From assembly GCA_049602155.1 (NCBI GenBank), contig JBMYRH010000010.1, forward strand, positions 124,001 to 188,000: 64,000 nucleotides of DNA. Direction: 5' to 3'. Made by a program: the position numbers and the translations under genes. Origin of the DNA: JBMYRH01 sp049602155. Lineage in GTDB: Bacteria > Myxococcota_A > UBA9042 > PHBI01 > JBMYRH01. The notes under the pieces were generated by a model, which had not been told where the DNA came from, ran no database searches, and saw only the letters and a program-made list of their open reading frames with translations. Below, piece after piece: positions 16,271-24,654 of the stretch. Within the stretch, counting starts at the first letter, position 1; each line of letters opens with the position of its first letter.

Positions 16271-19125
16271 TGAAGAACTTCAAGACGACTAGGGGGCTAG
16301 TGACCCTCGCCCTCGGGCTATTGATGAGCGGCGCTGCGCAGGCCGCGGTGCCGATGCAGATCCCGCTCCAGGGCACGCTCCGCGATAACGCCGGCGCCCC
16401 GGTCACCGAAGGCACCTTCGAGATGACCTTCACGCTCTACCGAGACGCCGACGGCACCGACTCCGCCTGGACCACGACGCGCACCGTCGAGGTCCAAGGC
16501 GGGATGTTCCGGTCGATGCTCGGCGAAGAGACGCCGGTAGACGCGCAGCTCTTCAGCTCCGAGGGAGGCCTCTGGCTCGGCGTCGCCGTCGAGGCAGAGC
16601 CTGAGCTTCCCCTTCGCCCGCTCGCCTCGACCCCGTACGCGCTCGCCGCTGGTGACGCCGCCGGGCTCAGCTGCTCGGGGTGCGTGGCGCCTGAGGCGTT
16701 GAGCCCTGAGGCGCTCCAGACCATCCGCGAGGAGGCCGTTGCCGCTGGTGCAGCTGCTGGGTTTGCCACCTCAGCCGGTGAGCTCCCCTTTGACGATGAG
16801 ACCGCAAACCTCGGCGCGACGGATGTCCAAGGCGCGCTTGATACGCTTCAAGCCATGGCGGCGGATAACGCCCAAGCCATCGCGGCCGGTGGCGGTGACG
16901 CCGTGGAGGGCCAGGGTACGGTCAGGAATTACGTCAACCAGTGGGACATCAACGGCTTCGGCTCGGCCACCGAGTATGTGCACGTGCTCAAGCCGAGCCC
17001 GCCCAAGGTCTTGATGTACCTCTACGCGGACGTGAGCCAGAACTTCTCTACGGGCTCGAACCTGCAGGTGGCTTACGACTTTGCGCCCAACCAGTACTCG
17101 AGCAACATCGCCGGTCAGGCTGGTGAAGATGTGCTTCAGGTGGGTGACGCAGGGGTCTTCAACCCTGGAGATCACATCTTGCTCTACCAGACCGTCGGTA
17201 CTGGCGGTAACGGCACAGGTGCAGGGACTTGGGAGCTTAACAGGGTGAAGTCAGTGGAGGGCGGCACGGTGTCCTTGGTGAAGCCGCTCGACAACACGTA
17301 TGTCAGCGGTGGCGGGTCCAATGGTGAGGCCCAAGCGGTCGTCGCGGCGTCCTACAACAACCTTGAGATCATGAGCGGCGGGACAGTGAAGCCATCACAG
17401 TCCTTGTCGTCTGATGGAGAGCGCGGAGGCATCGTCTACGTGCGAGCGCAGAGCCTGAAGATCCGCAATGGAGGGGCGATCGTCGCCGACGGGTCGGGCT
17501 ATTATAACAACGCTCAAGGCGGTAACAGTCACGAGATCGGCGACTCTGAGTGCAGCGCTTCGGGCACGCCATACAACTGTCAGACTGGAGGTAACTGTTC
17601 AGCCGGTGGGGCCTGTGGCTACAACGATTGTGAGTGCGGTGGCGGTGGCGGCGGCAACAAGACTGCCGGTCAAATATCCAGCTCGAGTGGGTGTACCTCA
17701 AGCTATCGCGGCCAAGGAGGCTCGAGTAAGGGTGAGGATAGCGTTGAGACCCTCACGATGGGCGGCCCTGGCGGATATGGCGGCTGCTGGAATTATGGCC
17801 ATATGAAGGGTGGCATTGGTGGTGGCCTGGTGGTCCTCGGTGCGTCGAGCATCGAGGTGGATTCCGGGGGCATCATTCGATCTGCCGGTGCCAATGGTGG
17901 CGAGCGCTCAGGCGGTGGTGCGGGTGGCACGGTCGCGCTCTTTACCGATGTTTTAGTGAACGAGGGCACCATCTCTGCACCTGGTGGCAGCAAGGGTTGC
18001 AGCGGAAGCTACTGCGGTGGTGATGGCGGTGAGGGCTGGGTTCACACCAGCGACACCATCCAAGGCATCGTCAACGAGAGCTTCCCCAAGGGGATGGAGA
18101 TCTGGGTCGATGGGCAAAACGTGACCGCGCTGGTCGGTGACCCGAACGGTAAGGGGGCACCGACCTGGGATGCCGAGGCCGCTCAATGGGGCGCTGATGG
18201 CCTTGAGCCTTGGTCGACCGGTGTGTTGGACTTGACCAACGTGGCGGACTGGACCCTTGGCGAGCACACCGTGACCATCAAGGAGACTGGCGGCGCGGGT
18301 GGTCAGATCAAGGCCTACATCTACGTGGTCCACACCTACTCAAAGAGCGAGCCGCCGCTTAACAACTCCTGTGAGACCCCTCTGGCGCTCGACGTCACCA
18401 CCGAGCCTTTGGTCGTGAGCGGCACGACCGAGGACTTGATGGGTAAGACGCTCGCGACCGACGCCCACGAGGCTGACGGTTGCGGTGGAGCGGGCGGTCC
18501 AGACGTCACCTACCGCATCGACCTCGAAGAGCGCTCGCTGATTAACGTCGCTGCTGTCGCGCCCTTCCCGGTCCGGATGTACCTCCGAGAGGGCGATTGT
18601 GCCACGGGCGAGGTCGTCTACTGCGCGGAAGGCGACTTCTCGACGACCCCGCTTGAGCCTGGGACCTACTTCCTCGTGGTGGACTCAGACGACCCGGGCG
18701 CCAAGGGCAACTTCAGCTTGGCGCTCTCAAGGACGCCGGCGGTCTTGCCGATTAACGACACCTGCGATGAGACCATCGACCTCATCTTCAGCGCGTCGGG
18801 CATCGCGACCCATACGGGCTCGACGCTCTACAGCCTGGATCAATACAGCGCGTTCTGTGGTGGTGATGGCGGCCCTGATGTCGTCTACGCCTTTGAGGTC
18901 GGCACTGGCGAAGGGGTCGACATCAGCGTCACCAGCGGCGACTTCGAGCCCGTCATCCACCTCTATAAAGGCGGCTGCGCGGTGCCGGACAACCTCATCA
19001 CCTGTAAGTCTGACGGTCAGGTCAATATCGCGGCCGGCTTGGGCGGTGATTACTGGCTGGTCGTCGACTCGCCTGGTGAGGCTGAGTGGGGCGAATACAA
19101 CCTGACAGTGACAAAGAGTCTGTAA
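16267..19125 (+). CDS. Fibre-like secreted repeat protein, paralogue B
   Basis: 952 aa. The start ATG 16267 overlaps the previous stop (ATGATG; 16270 is an equal alternative), indicating translational coupling. The signal peptide is MMKNFKTTRGLVTLALGLLMS with an AQA-type site. It has the same parts in the same order as paralogue A: N-domain VPMQIPLQGTLRDNAGAPV, SCSGC, LPFDDETANLGATDVQGALDTLQ, Gly-rich central domain, VDGQNVTALVGDPNGKG, and two NDTC/PPC-like domains. The central glycine-rich stretch has its own sequence, so divergence is concentrated there while both ends stay nearly constant. It sits inside the tandem array, with paralogue C starting 17 bp after its stop. Confidence 0.85.
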   Translation: MMKNFKTTRGLVTLALGLLMSGAAQAAVPMQIPLQGTLRDNAGAPVTEGTFEMTFTLYRDADGTDSAWTTTRTVEVQGGMFRSMLGEETPVDAQLFSSEGGLWLGVAVEAEPELPLRPLASTPYALAAGDAAGLSCSGCVAPEALSPEALQTIREEAVAAGAAAGFATSAGELPFDDETANLGATDVQGALDTLQAMAADNAQAIAAGGGDAVEGQGTVRNYVNQWDINGFGSATEYVHVLKPSPPKVLMYLYADVSQNFSTGSNLQVAYDFAPNQYSSNIAGQAGEDVLQVGDAGVFNPGDHILLYQTVGTGGNGTGAGTWELNRVKSVEGGTVSLVKPLDNTYVSGGGSNGEAQAVVAASYNNLEIMSGGTVKPSQSLSSDGERGGIVYVRAQSLKIRNGGAIVADGSGYYNNAQGGNSHEIGDSECSASGTPYNCQTGGNCSAGGACGYNDCECGGGGGGNKTAGQISSSSGCTSSYRGQGGSSKGEDSVETLTMGGPGGYGGCWNYGHMKGGIGGGLVVLGASSIEVDSGGIIRSAGANGGERSGGGAGGTVALFTDVLVNEGTISAPGGSKGCSGSYCGGDGGEGWVHTSDTIQGIVNESFPKGMEIWVDGQNVTALVGDPNGKGAPTWDAEAAQWGADGLEPWSTGVLDLTNVADWTLGEHTVTIKETGGAGGQIKAYIYVVHTYSKSEPPLNNSCETPLALDVTTEPLVVSGTTEDLMGKTLATDAHEADGCGGAGGPDVTYRIDLEERSLINVAAVAPFPVRMYLREGDCATGEVVYCAEGDFSTTPLEPGTYFLVVDSDDPGAKGNFSLALSRTPAVLPINDTCDETIDLIFSASGIATHTGSTLYSLDQYSAFCGGDGGPDVVYAFEVGTGEGVDISVTSGDFEPVIHLYKGGCAVPDNLITCKSDGQVNIAAGLGGDYWLVVDSPGEAEWGEYNLTVTKSL

Positions 19126-19142
19126 GGATGGAGAGGGTAGGC

Positions 19143-21680
19143 ATGACGTTACAAAGAACACTCCTGACGCTCTTGGCGCTCTGTCTTGCTGCGCCAGTCG
19201 CCTCGGCGGCTGTGCCGATGCAGATCCCGCTCCAGGGTGCACTCCGTGATAACGCCGGTGCCCCGGTCTCAAGCGGCACCTTTGAGATGACGTTCACGCT
19301 CTATCGCGACGCTGAGGGCACTGACGAGGCTTGGACGACCACCCGCACGGTGACGGTCCAAGGTGGGCTCTTCCGCGCCATGCTCGGCGAAGAGACCCCG
19401 GTCGATCCGCAGCTCTTTGGCGCAGAAGGCGGCCTTTGGCTCGGCGTGACCGTTGAGCAAGAGCCAGAGCTCCCGCTGAGGCCGCTCGCCTCTACACCCT
19501 ATGCGCTCGCCGCTGGCGAGGCCGCGGGACTCAGCTGCTCAGGCTGTGTCTCAGCCGAGGCGCTGAGCGCCGACGCGACGGCTGCGCTCACAGACGCGGC
19601 TGTGAGCGCGTCGATGGCCGCGGTCGAGGCCGCTGGCTATGACAGCGCTCAAGGCACGAGCTATGACGGCGCGACCTCATCGCTTGAGGCGACCACGGTG
19701 CAGAGCGCAATAGACGAGCTCAAAGCACTCCTCGATGAGGCCACCAGCGGCGGCGGCGCTAACAGTGGCAACGTCAACGAGGGCGCCGGCCAGGTCGTGG
19801 CCTATGAGCTCGACCGTGACGTCCAAGGGGGCGGTTCACTTAAGCAGTACGTCCACTTGGTCAACCCGGCGACCCCCAAGGTCATCGCGTACCTTTATGG
19901 TGAGCAGGGGGTCGAGACCCTGGACTACATCGCGCAGCCGCTCAAGACCGGCGACCTGAACTTTAACACCCACAGCCACGGCGGCGGCTACAGCCCCTAC
20001 CATGACGAGTTTTGGTACCCCAACTGGTCTGGATCGACGATCTACCGTTTCAGCCCAGATGGTGGATCCAAAGGCTCCTTTAACTCTGGTCGGTCCGACA
20101 TTATGCAGGTCTGGGGAGACGAGGATGGGAGCTACTACACGGCCAACTGGGGCTACAACACGGTCGCCAAGTGGCAGAGCCTTGCTAACGCAAATTCACA
20201 GGTATGGAGCTACAACCTCGGCAGCACCGCCGGCGGCATCTGCACCGACGGTGAGGTGGTCTACGCCATGCGCAGCAGCGGCAACACGGTCTGGGTGATC
20301 GATAAAGACAGCGGTAACCAAATCGAGACCTTTAACTGGTCGACCGATTGCACCAACTACGGTGGCCTTGTCTGCCTCCCTGGCCGACTTTATCGGGCCA
20401 ATAGCTGCGGAACTGTCGAGATCCTCGACACGGTGAGCCGCACAGAGATAGGCACCTTCAATGTCTGTGAAGATGTCAACAACATGTCATTTGACGGTCA
20501 GACGATGTGGATCTCCTCAAATGACAGCTCACTTTGCGGCTACGATCTCCTCACGGCCAATCTCTATCAAACGGAGGATGAGAGCTCTGGCTGGGAGCTC
20601 GACAATATCACCGGCGGTTGGACGCGGAAGAGCGCGACTCAGGGCGTGACGGTCTCTGTCGATGGTGTGGATGTGACCGCCCTTGTCGGTGACCCGAACG
20701 GAAAGGGTGAGCCGCATTTTAATGCGGAAAACCCCTCTTGGGGCGTCAATGGCGTCGATGGCTGGTCTTCTGGTCAGCTCGACCTGACCAACGTGGCCGA
20801 CTGGACCTTGGGCGAACACACCGTTGAGCTCACAGAGACGGGTGGGAAGTCGGGAGAACTCAAGGGCTATGTCTATGTCATCTACCCCTTCACCGAGTCG
20901 ACTCCGCCGGTCAATGACACCTGTGACGCGCCGGTGAGCTTAGAGGTCGCTGATGGCCCGGTGGTCGTCAGCGGGACGACCGAGGACACGATGGGCAAGA
21001 TCTTGGCCACCGACAGCCAAAATGGCGGCGAGGGCTGCTCGCTCGAGGGCGGACCTGACGCCATCTACCGGATTGATTTGGCCGAGCGCTCGCTCATCAA
21101 CGCGGCCATCACCTCGCCCTTCCCCGCGAGCCTCTACATCCGTGAAGGGGACTGTGAGGGTGGCGAGGTCATCTACTGCGGCGGCAAGACCATCTCGACG
21201 CCGCCGCTTGAGCCCGGCACCTACTACTTGGTCATTGATGGTGACAGCCCTGGGGCCAAGGGCGACTACGCCTTGGCTGCGTCGCTGACGCCGGCGCTCT
21301 TGCCTGAGTACGACACCTGCGACACCGCGGTTGAGCTGCTCTTCAGCAACGCTGGGATCGCGACGCACACCGGCTCGACCCTCTACAGCCTCGATCAATA
21401 CAGCGCATTCTGTGGTGGCGAAGACGGCCCTGACGTCGTCTACGCCTTCACCGCCGGGACCGGCGAGGCGGTCAATATCACGGTGACGAGCGATGAGTTT
21501 GAGCCCGTACTTCATGTCTATAAGGGCGGCTGCGCGGTGCCTGACAACCTCTTGACCTGCTCGGTCACCGGGCAGGTTCAGATCTCCGCGGGCCTCGGTG
21601 GCGACTACTGGTTGGTCGTCGACTCCCCCGGAGAGGCCCAATGGGGCACTTACGACCTGACCGTGAGCAAGACACAGTAA
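19143..21680 (+). CDS. Fibre-like secreted repeat protein, paralogue C with swapped propeller-like centre
   Basis: 845 aa from ATG 19143, preceded by GGAGAGGG; ATG 19128 is an alternative. The signal peptide ends AAPVASA. The N-domain, SCSGC, TSYDGATSSLEATTVQSAIDEL, the VDGVDVTALVGDPNGKG module and the two terminal Cys-paired beta domains match paralogues A, B and D. The centre (about residues 255-495) is different. It has no Gly-rich stretch but has repeated blade-like segments (GSTIYRFSPDGG, YNTVAKWQSL, GGICTDGEVVYAM, NTVWVIDKDSG, GRLYRANSCGTVEILD, MSFDGQTMWISS) resembling an NHL/PQQ-type beta-propeller. This looks like replacement of the passenger domain between constant ends. Confidence 0.85.
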   Translation: MTLQRTLLTLLALCLAAPVASAAVPMQIPLQGALRDNAGAPVSSGTFEMTFTLYRDAEGTDEAWTTTRTVTVQGGLFRAMLGEETPVDPQLFGAEGGLWLGVTVEQEPELPLRPLASTPYALAAGEAAGLSCSGCVSAEALSADATAALTDAAVSASMAAVEAAGYDSAQGTSYDGATSSLEATTVQSAIDELKALLDEATSGGGANSGNVNEGAGQVVAYELDRDVQGGGSLKQYVHLVNPATPKVIAYLYGEQGVETLDYIAQPLKTGDLNFNTHSHGGGYSPYHDEFWYPNWSGSTIYRFSPDGGSKGSFNSGRSDIMQVWGDEDGSYYTANWGYNTVAKWQSLANANSQVWSYNLGSTAGGICTDGEVVYAMRSSGNTVWVIDKDSGNQIETFNWSTDCTNYGGLVCLPGRLYRANSCGTVEILDTVSRTEIGTFNVCEDVNNMSFDGQTMWISSNDSSLCGYDLLTANLYQTEDESSGWELDNITGGWTRKSATQGVTVSVDGVDVTALVGDPNGKGEPHFNAENPSWGVNGVDGWSSGQLDLTNVADWTLGEHTVELTETGGKSGELKGYVYVIYPFTESTPPVNDTCDAPVSLEVADGPVVVSGTTEDTMGKILATDSQNGGEGCSLEGGPDAIYRIDLAERSLINAAITSPFPASLYIREGDCEGGEVIYCGGKTISTPPLEPGTYYLVIDGDSPGAKGDYALAASLTPALLPEYDTCDTAVELLFSNAGIATHTGSTLYSLDQYSAFCGGEDGPDVVYAFTAGTGEAVNITVTSDEFEPVLHVYKGGCAVPDNLLTCSVTGQVQISAGLGGDYWLVVDSPGEAQWGTYDLTVSKTQ

Positions 21681-21720
21681 CGCGTGCGCAAGACACAGTA
21701 ACGCGTGAGCAAGACTCAAG
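21668..21720 (+). repeat. 21-bp tandem duplication across a gene end
   Basis: The last codons and stop of paralogue C are duplicated: a 21-bp unit beginning CAAGACACAGTAACGCGTG occurs at 21668-21688 and 21689-21709, with a degenerate partial third copy from 21710. It lies in the spacer before paralogue D. Replication slippage is the simplest origin. Confidence 0.8.
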
Positions 21721-21736
21721 AGAGAGGAACGTCGCG

Positions 21737-24604
21737 ATGATGAACGCCCTAAAGCACACCCTGCTGCCCCTCCTTCTGTGCGGGGTCATCGCGCCCTTCG
21801 TCAGCGCCGCCGTGCCGCTCCAGATGCCGCTCCAAGGCGTCTTGCGAGACAACGCCGGTGCGCCTGTGGTCGAGGGCGAGTTCGAGATGACGTTCTCGAT
21901 CTACGCTGAGGCCGAGAGCGAAGAGAGTGTCTGGACAGAGACCCGCATGGTCACCGCGCAAGGCGGCCAGTTCCGCTTGAACCTTGGCACCGAGACCCCG
22001 CTCTCAGCGTCGATCTTCGCGGCCTCTGGGGCGCTCTGGCTCGGCGTGACCGTCGAGGGTGAGCCGGAGCTCCCCCGCCGCCCGATGGGCACGACCCCCT
22101 ATGCATTTCAGGCGACGAGCGCCCAGGGGCTCGCGTGCTCGGGCTGCATCGAGCCCGAGGCCTTCAGTGACTCCGCCAAAGAGATGATCCGAAGCGAGGC
22201 CGTTCAAGCCGTGACCGACGCGGGCTATGCCTCTCAGGCGACTCAGATCGCATTCGATGACACGGCGACAGACATCGGCGCTGACACCGTCCAAAGCGCC
22301 CTTGAGACCCTCCAAGGCCTCATCACCACTCAGCAGTCCTCGAGTAACGTCAACGAGGGGGCCGGCACCGTGCGCGCTTACAGCAACCAATGGGGCCTCC
22401 CGAGCTATGGCGTTGCCAAAGAATATGTCCACGTGATCAACCCCAGCCCCCCCAAGGTTCAGCTCTACCTCTATGGTGGAGAGAACACGGGCTTTGCTTC
22501 CTCGAATAACCTGATCGTCACCAACACCTACGCGCCCAACTCCTACGCTGGCGCGGTCAACGGCGTCGCTGGAGAAGGGAGCCTTCAGGTCGGCAATAAC
22601 GTCTCGGCCTTCAACGTCGGTGACCACATCCTGATTCATCAGACGGTGGGCAACAACCCAGGTCACTGGGAGCTCAACGCGGTGAAGTCCGTCCAAGGCA
22701 CAGCGGTTGGCTTGGCCAAGCCGCTCACCCACACCTATGAGAGCGCGACGGGTAACGACCAGCGCCGCGCTCAGGTCGTCATCGCGGCGAGCTACAACCA
22801 GCTCGAGGTGTCCAACGGCGGGCTCATCCGCCCCTCTGAGGGGTTAGGTGGTAACAACAATGACAGTACCAGAGGGGGGATTGTCTATATCCGTGCGCGA
22901 AACATCACGGTCAAAGCTGGGGGCAAGATCGAAGCCAATGCAACAGGCTCTTGGGACAGCGGCTATGCAGGCTTTTGGGGTGCAGAGTACCACGGCAGTG
23001 GCACCTCAGGCTGTGGTCGCGGCGCCTCTGAATGCCGGATCGAGAACGGCAGCGGCAACAGAGGCAACAGCCCCAATTGCTCCGGTGGCGGCGGTGGTTA
23101 CTACACCAACAGCTACAACAGCTCCACGCGAGGCGGCGGCGGTGGGGGTAATAAGACCGCTGGCCAAGACTCTTACTCGAGTGGCTACTATGGCCGAGGC
23201 GGGCTCGCCAAGGGGAGCGCGGACGGCGCGACCCTGGAATTTGGTGGTGGCGGCGGTGATGGCGTCGGGAACGGAGGTCGTGGCGGCGGTATCGTTGTCC
23301 TAGGTGCCAAGACCATCATCGTCGAGAGCGGAGGCGTGATCTCGGCCAATGGCGCAAATGGTGACAACCGAGGCGACTATGGTGGCGGCGGCGGCGGCGC
23401 CGGTGGTTCTGTCGTCTTCTTTGCGGAGAACCTCGATAACCAGGGCACGGTCACAGTCAATGGTGGCAACGGCGGTGATGGTTATAGCAACACCGGCGAC
23501 GGCGGCGACGGCGGCGAGGGCTGGGTGCTCGAACTCGACCCCATCCCCGGGGCGGTCAACCAGAGCTACGCGACCGGTGTGGAGATCTACGTCGACGGCC
23601 AAGAGGTCACCCCGCAGATCGGCGACCCGAACGGTAAGGGCTCCCCGCACTGGAATGCGGAGGACCAAACCTGGGGCGCAACGGGCACGCAGCCCTGGTC
23701 CTCCGGGCCCCTCGATCTGACCAACGTCGCCGACTGGACCCTGGGCGAGCACACCGTCGAGTTCAAAGAGACCGGCGGCGCGGGCGGTGACCTGAAGGCC
23801 TACCTTTATCTCATCCAGACCTTCAGCGAGTCGAGCCCACCGGCCAATGACACCTGCACGACCCCTCTGGCCATCGATCTCTCCGAGGGCCCTGTGGTCT
23901 TGAGCGGGACGACCGAGGACGTGATGGGCAAGGTCCAGGCGACCGACGCAAACAGCGCAGACTGCGGCGGTGAGGGCGGCGCTGACGTCACCTTCCGCAT
24001 CGACTTGGCCGAGCGCTCGCTGATCAACGTCGCCGCGACGTCACCCTTCCCGATGCGGCTCTACTTGAGGAGCGAGAGCTGCTCTGATGGCGAGGTCGTC
24101 TACTGCGCGACGGACGACTTCTCGACGACCCCGCTTGAGCCGGGGACCTATTTCCTCGTCGTTGACGCCGACGAGCCTGGGGCGAAGGGGAACTTCACCC
24201 TCGGGGTGAGCCTGACTCCGGCCCTTTTGCCGATTAACGACACGTGCGAGACGGCCGTGGAGCTCATCTTCAGCAACGCTGGCATCGCGACCCACACGAG
24301 CTCCACCCTCTACAGCCTCGATCAATACAGCGCGTTTTGTGGTGGAGACGGCGGCCCTGACCTCGTCTACGCGTTCACCGCGGGGACCGGCGAGGCGGTC
24401 GACATCGCGGTCACGAGTGACGACTTCACCCCTGTGCTTCACCTCTACAAAGGGGCATGTGCTGAGCCGGAGAGCATCATCACGTGTACGGACACGGGCA
24501 GCATTCAGATCCCAGGCGGGCTCGGCGGCGACTACTGGCTCGTCGTCGACTCTCCAGGGGAAGCCGAGTGGGGTGATTACGACCTGACGGTGACCCTGAA
24601 CTGA
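21737..24604 (+). CDS. Fibre-like secreted repeat protein, paralogue D
   Basis: 955 aa from ATG 21737 (MMNALKHTLLPLLLCG), preceded by AGAGAGGA; the frame is open further upstream only through the tandem repeat. The signal peptide ends VSAA. Parts: N-domain VPLQMPLQGVLRDNAGAPV, SGCIEPEAF, IAFDDTATDIGADTVQSALETLQ, central beta/Gly-rich domain most like that of paralogue A (NTGFASSNNLIV shared), VDGQEVTPQIGDPNGKG, and two NDTC/PPC-like domains. The N-domain is more diverged than in A-C. Its stop TGA (24602-24604) overlaps the probable CTG start of the downstream membrane protein. No lipobox, so it is secreted or held by its C-terminal domains. Confidence 0.85.
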   Translation: MMNALKHTLLPLLLCGVIAPFVSAAVPLQMPLQGVLRDNAGAPVVEGEFEMTFSIYAEAESEESVWTETRMVTAQGGQFRLNLGTETPLSASIFAASGALWLGVTVEGEPELPRRPMGTTPYAFQATSAQGLACSGCIEPEAFSDSAKEMIRSEAVQAVTDAGYASQATQIAFDDTATDIGADTVQSALETLQGLITTQQSSSNVNEGAGTVRAYSNQWGLPSYGVAKEYVHVINPSPPKVQLYLYGGENTGFASSNNLIVTNTYAPNSYAGAVNGVAGEGSLQVGNNVSAFNVGDHILIHQTVGNNPGHWELNAVKSVQGTAVGLAKPLTHTYESATGNDQRRAQVVIAASYNQLEVSNGGLIRPSEGLGGNNNDSTRGGIVYIRARNITVKAGGKIEANATGSWDSGYAGFWGAEYHGSGTSGCGRGASECRIENGSGNRGNSPNCSGGGGGYYTNSYNSSTRGGGGGGNKTAGQDSYSSGYYGRGGLAKGSADGATLEFGGGGGDGVGNGGRGGGIVVLGAKTIIVESGGVISANGANGDNRGDYGGGGGGAGGSVVFFAENLDNQGTVTVNGGNGGDGYSNTGDGGDGGEGWVLELDPIPGAVNQSYATGVEIYVDGQEVTPQIGDPNGKGSPHWNAEDQTWGATGTQPWSSGPLDLTNVADWTLGEHTVEFKETGGAGGDLKAYLYLIQTFSESSPPANDTCTTPLAIDLSEGPVVLSGTTEDVMGKVQATDANSADCGGEGGADVTFRIDLAERSLINVAATSPFPMRLYLRSESCSDGEVVYCATDDFSTTPLEPGTYFLVVDADEPGAKGNFTLGVSLTPALLPINDTCETAVELIFSNAGIATHTSSTLYSLDQYSAFCGGDGGPDLVYAFTAGTGEAVDIAVTSDDFTPVLHLYKGACAEPESIITCTDTGSIQIPGGLGGDYWLVVDSPGEAEWGDYDLTVTLN

Positions 24605-24654
24605 GCGGTGGCCTAAACGCGGCGCTCGGCGTCGTCTTTCTGCTCAGCGGGGCC

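Noticed and set aside
14730..23520. CRISPR-like or satellite repeats
   Set aside because: The repetitive DNA is in frame and encodes Gly-rich protein loops; there is no regular repeat-spacer pattern.
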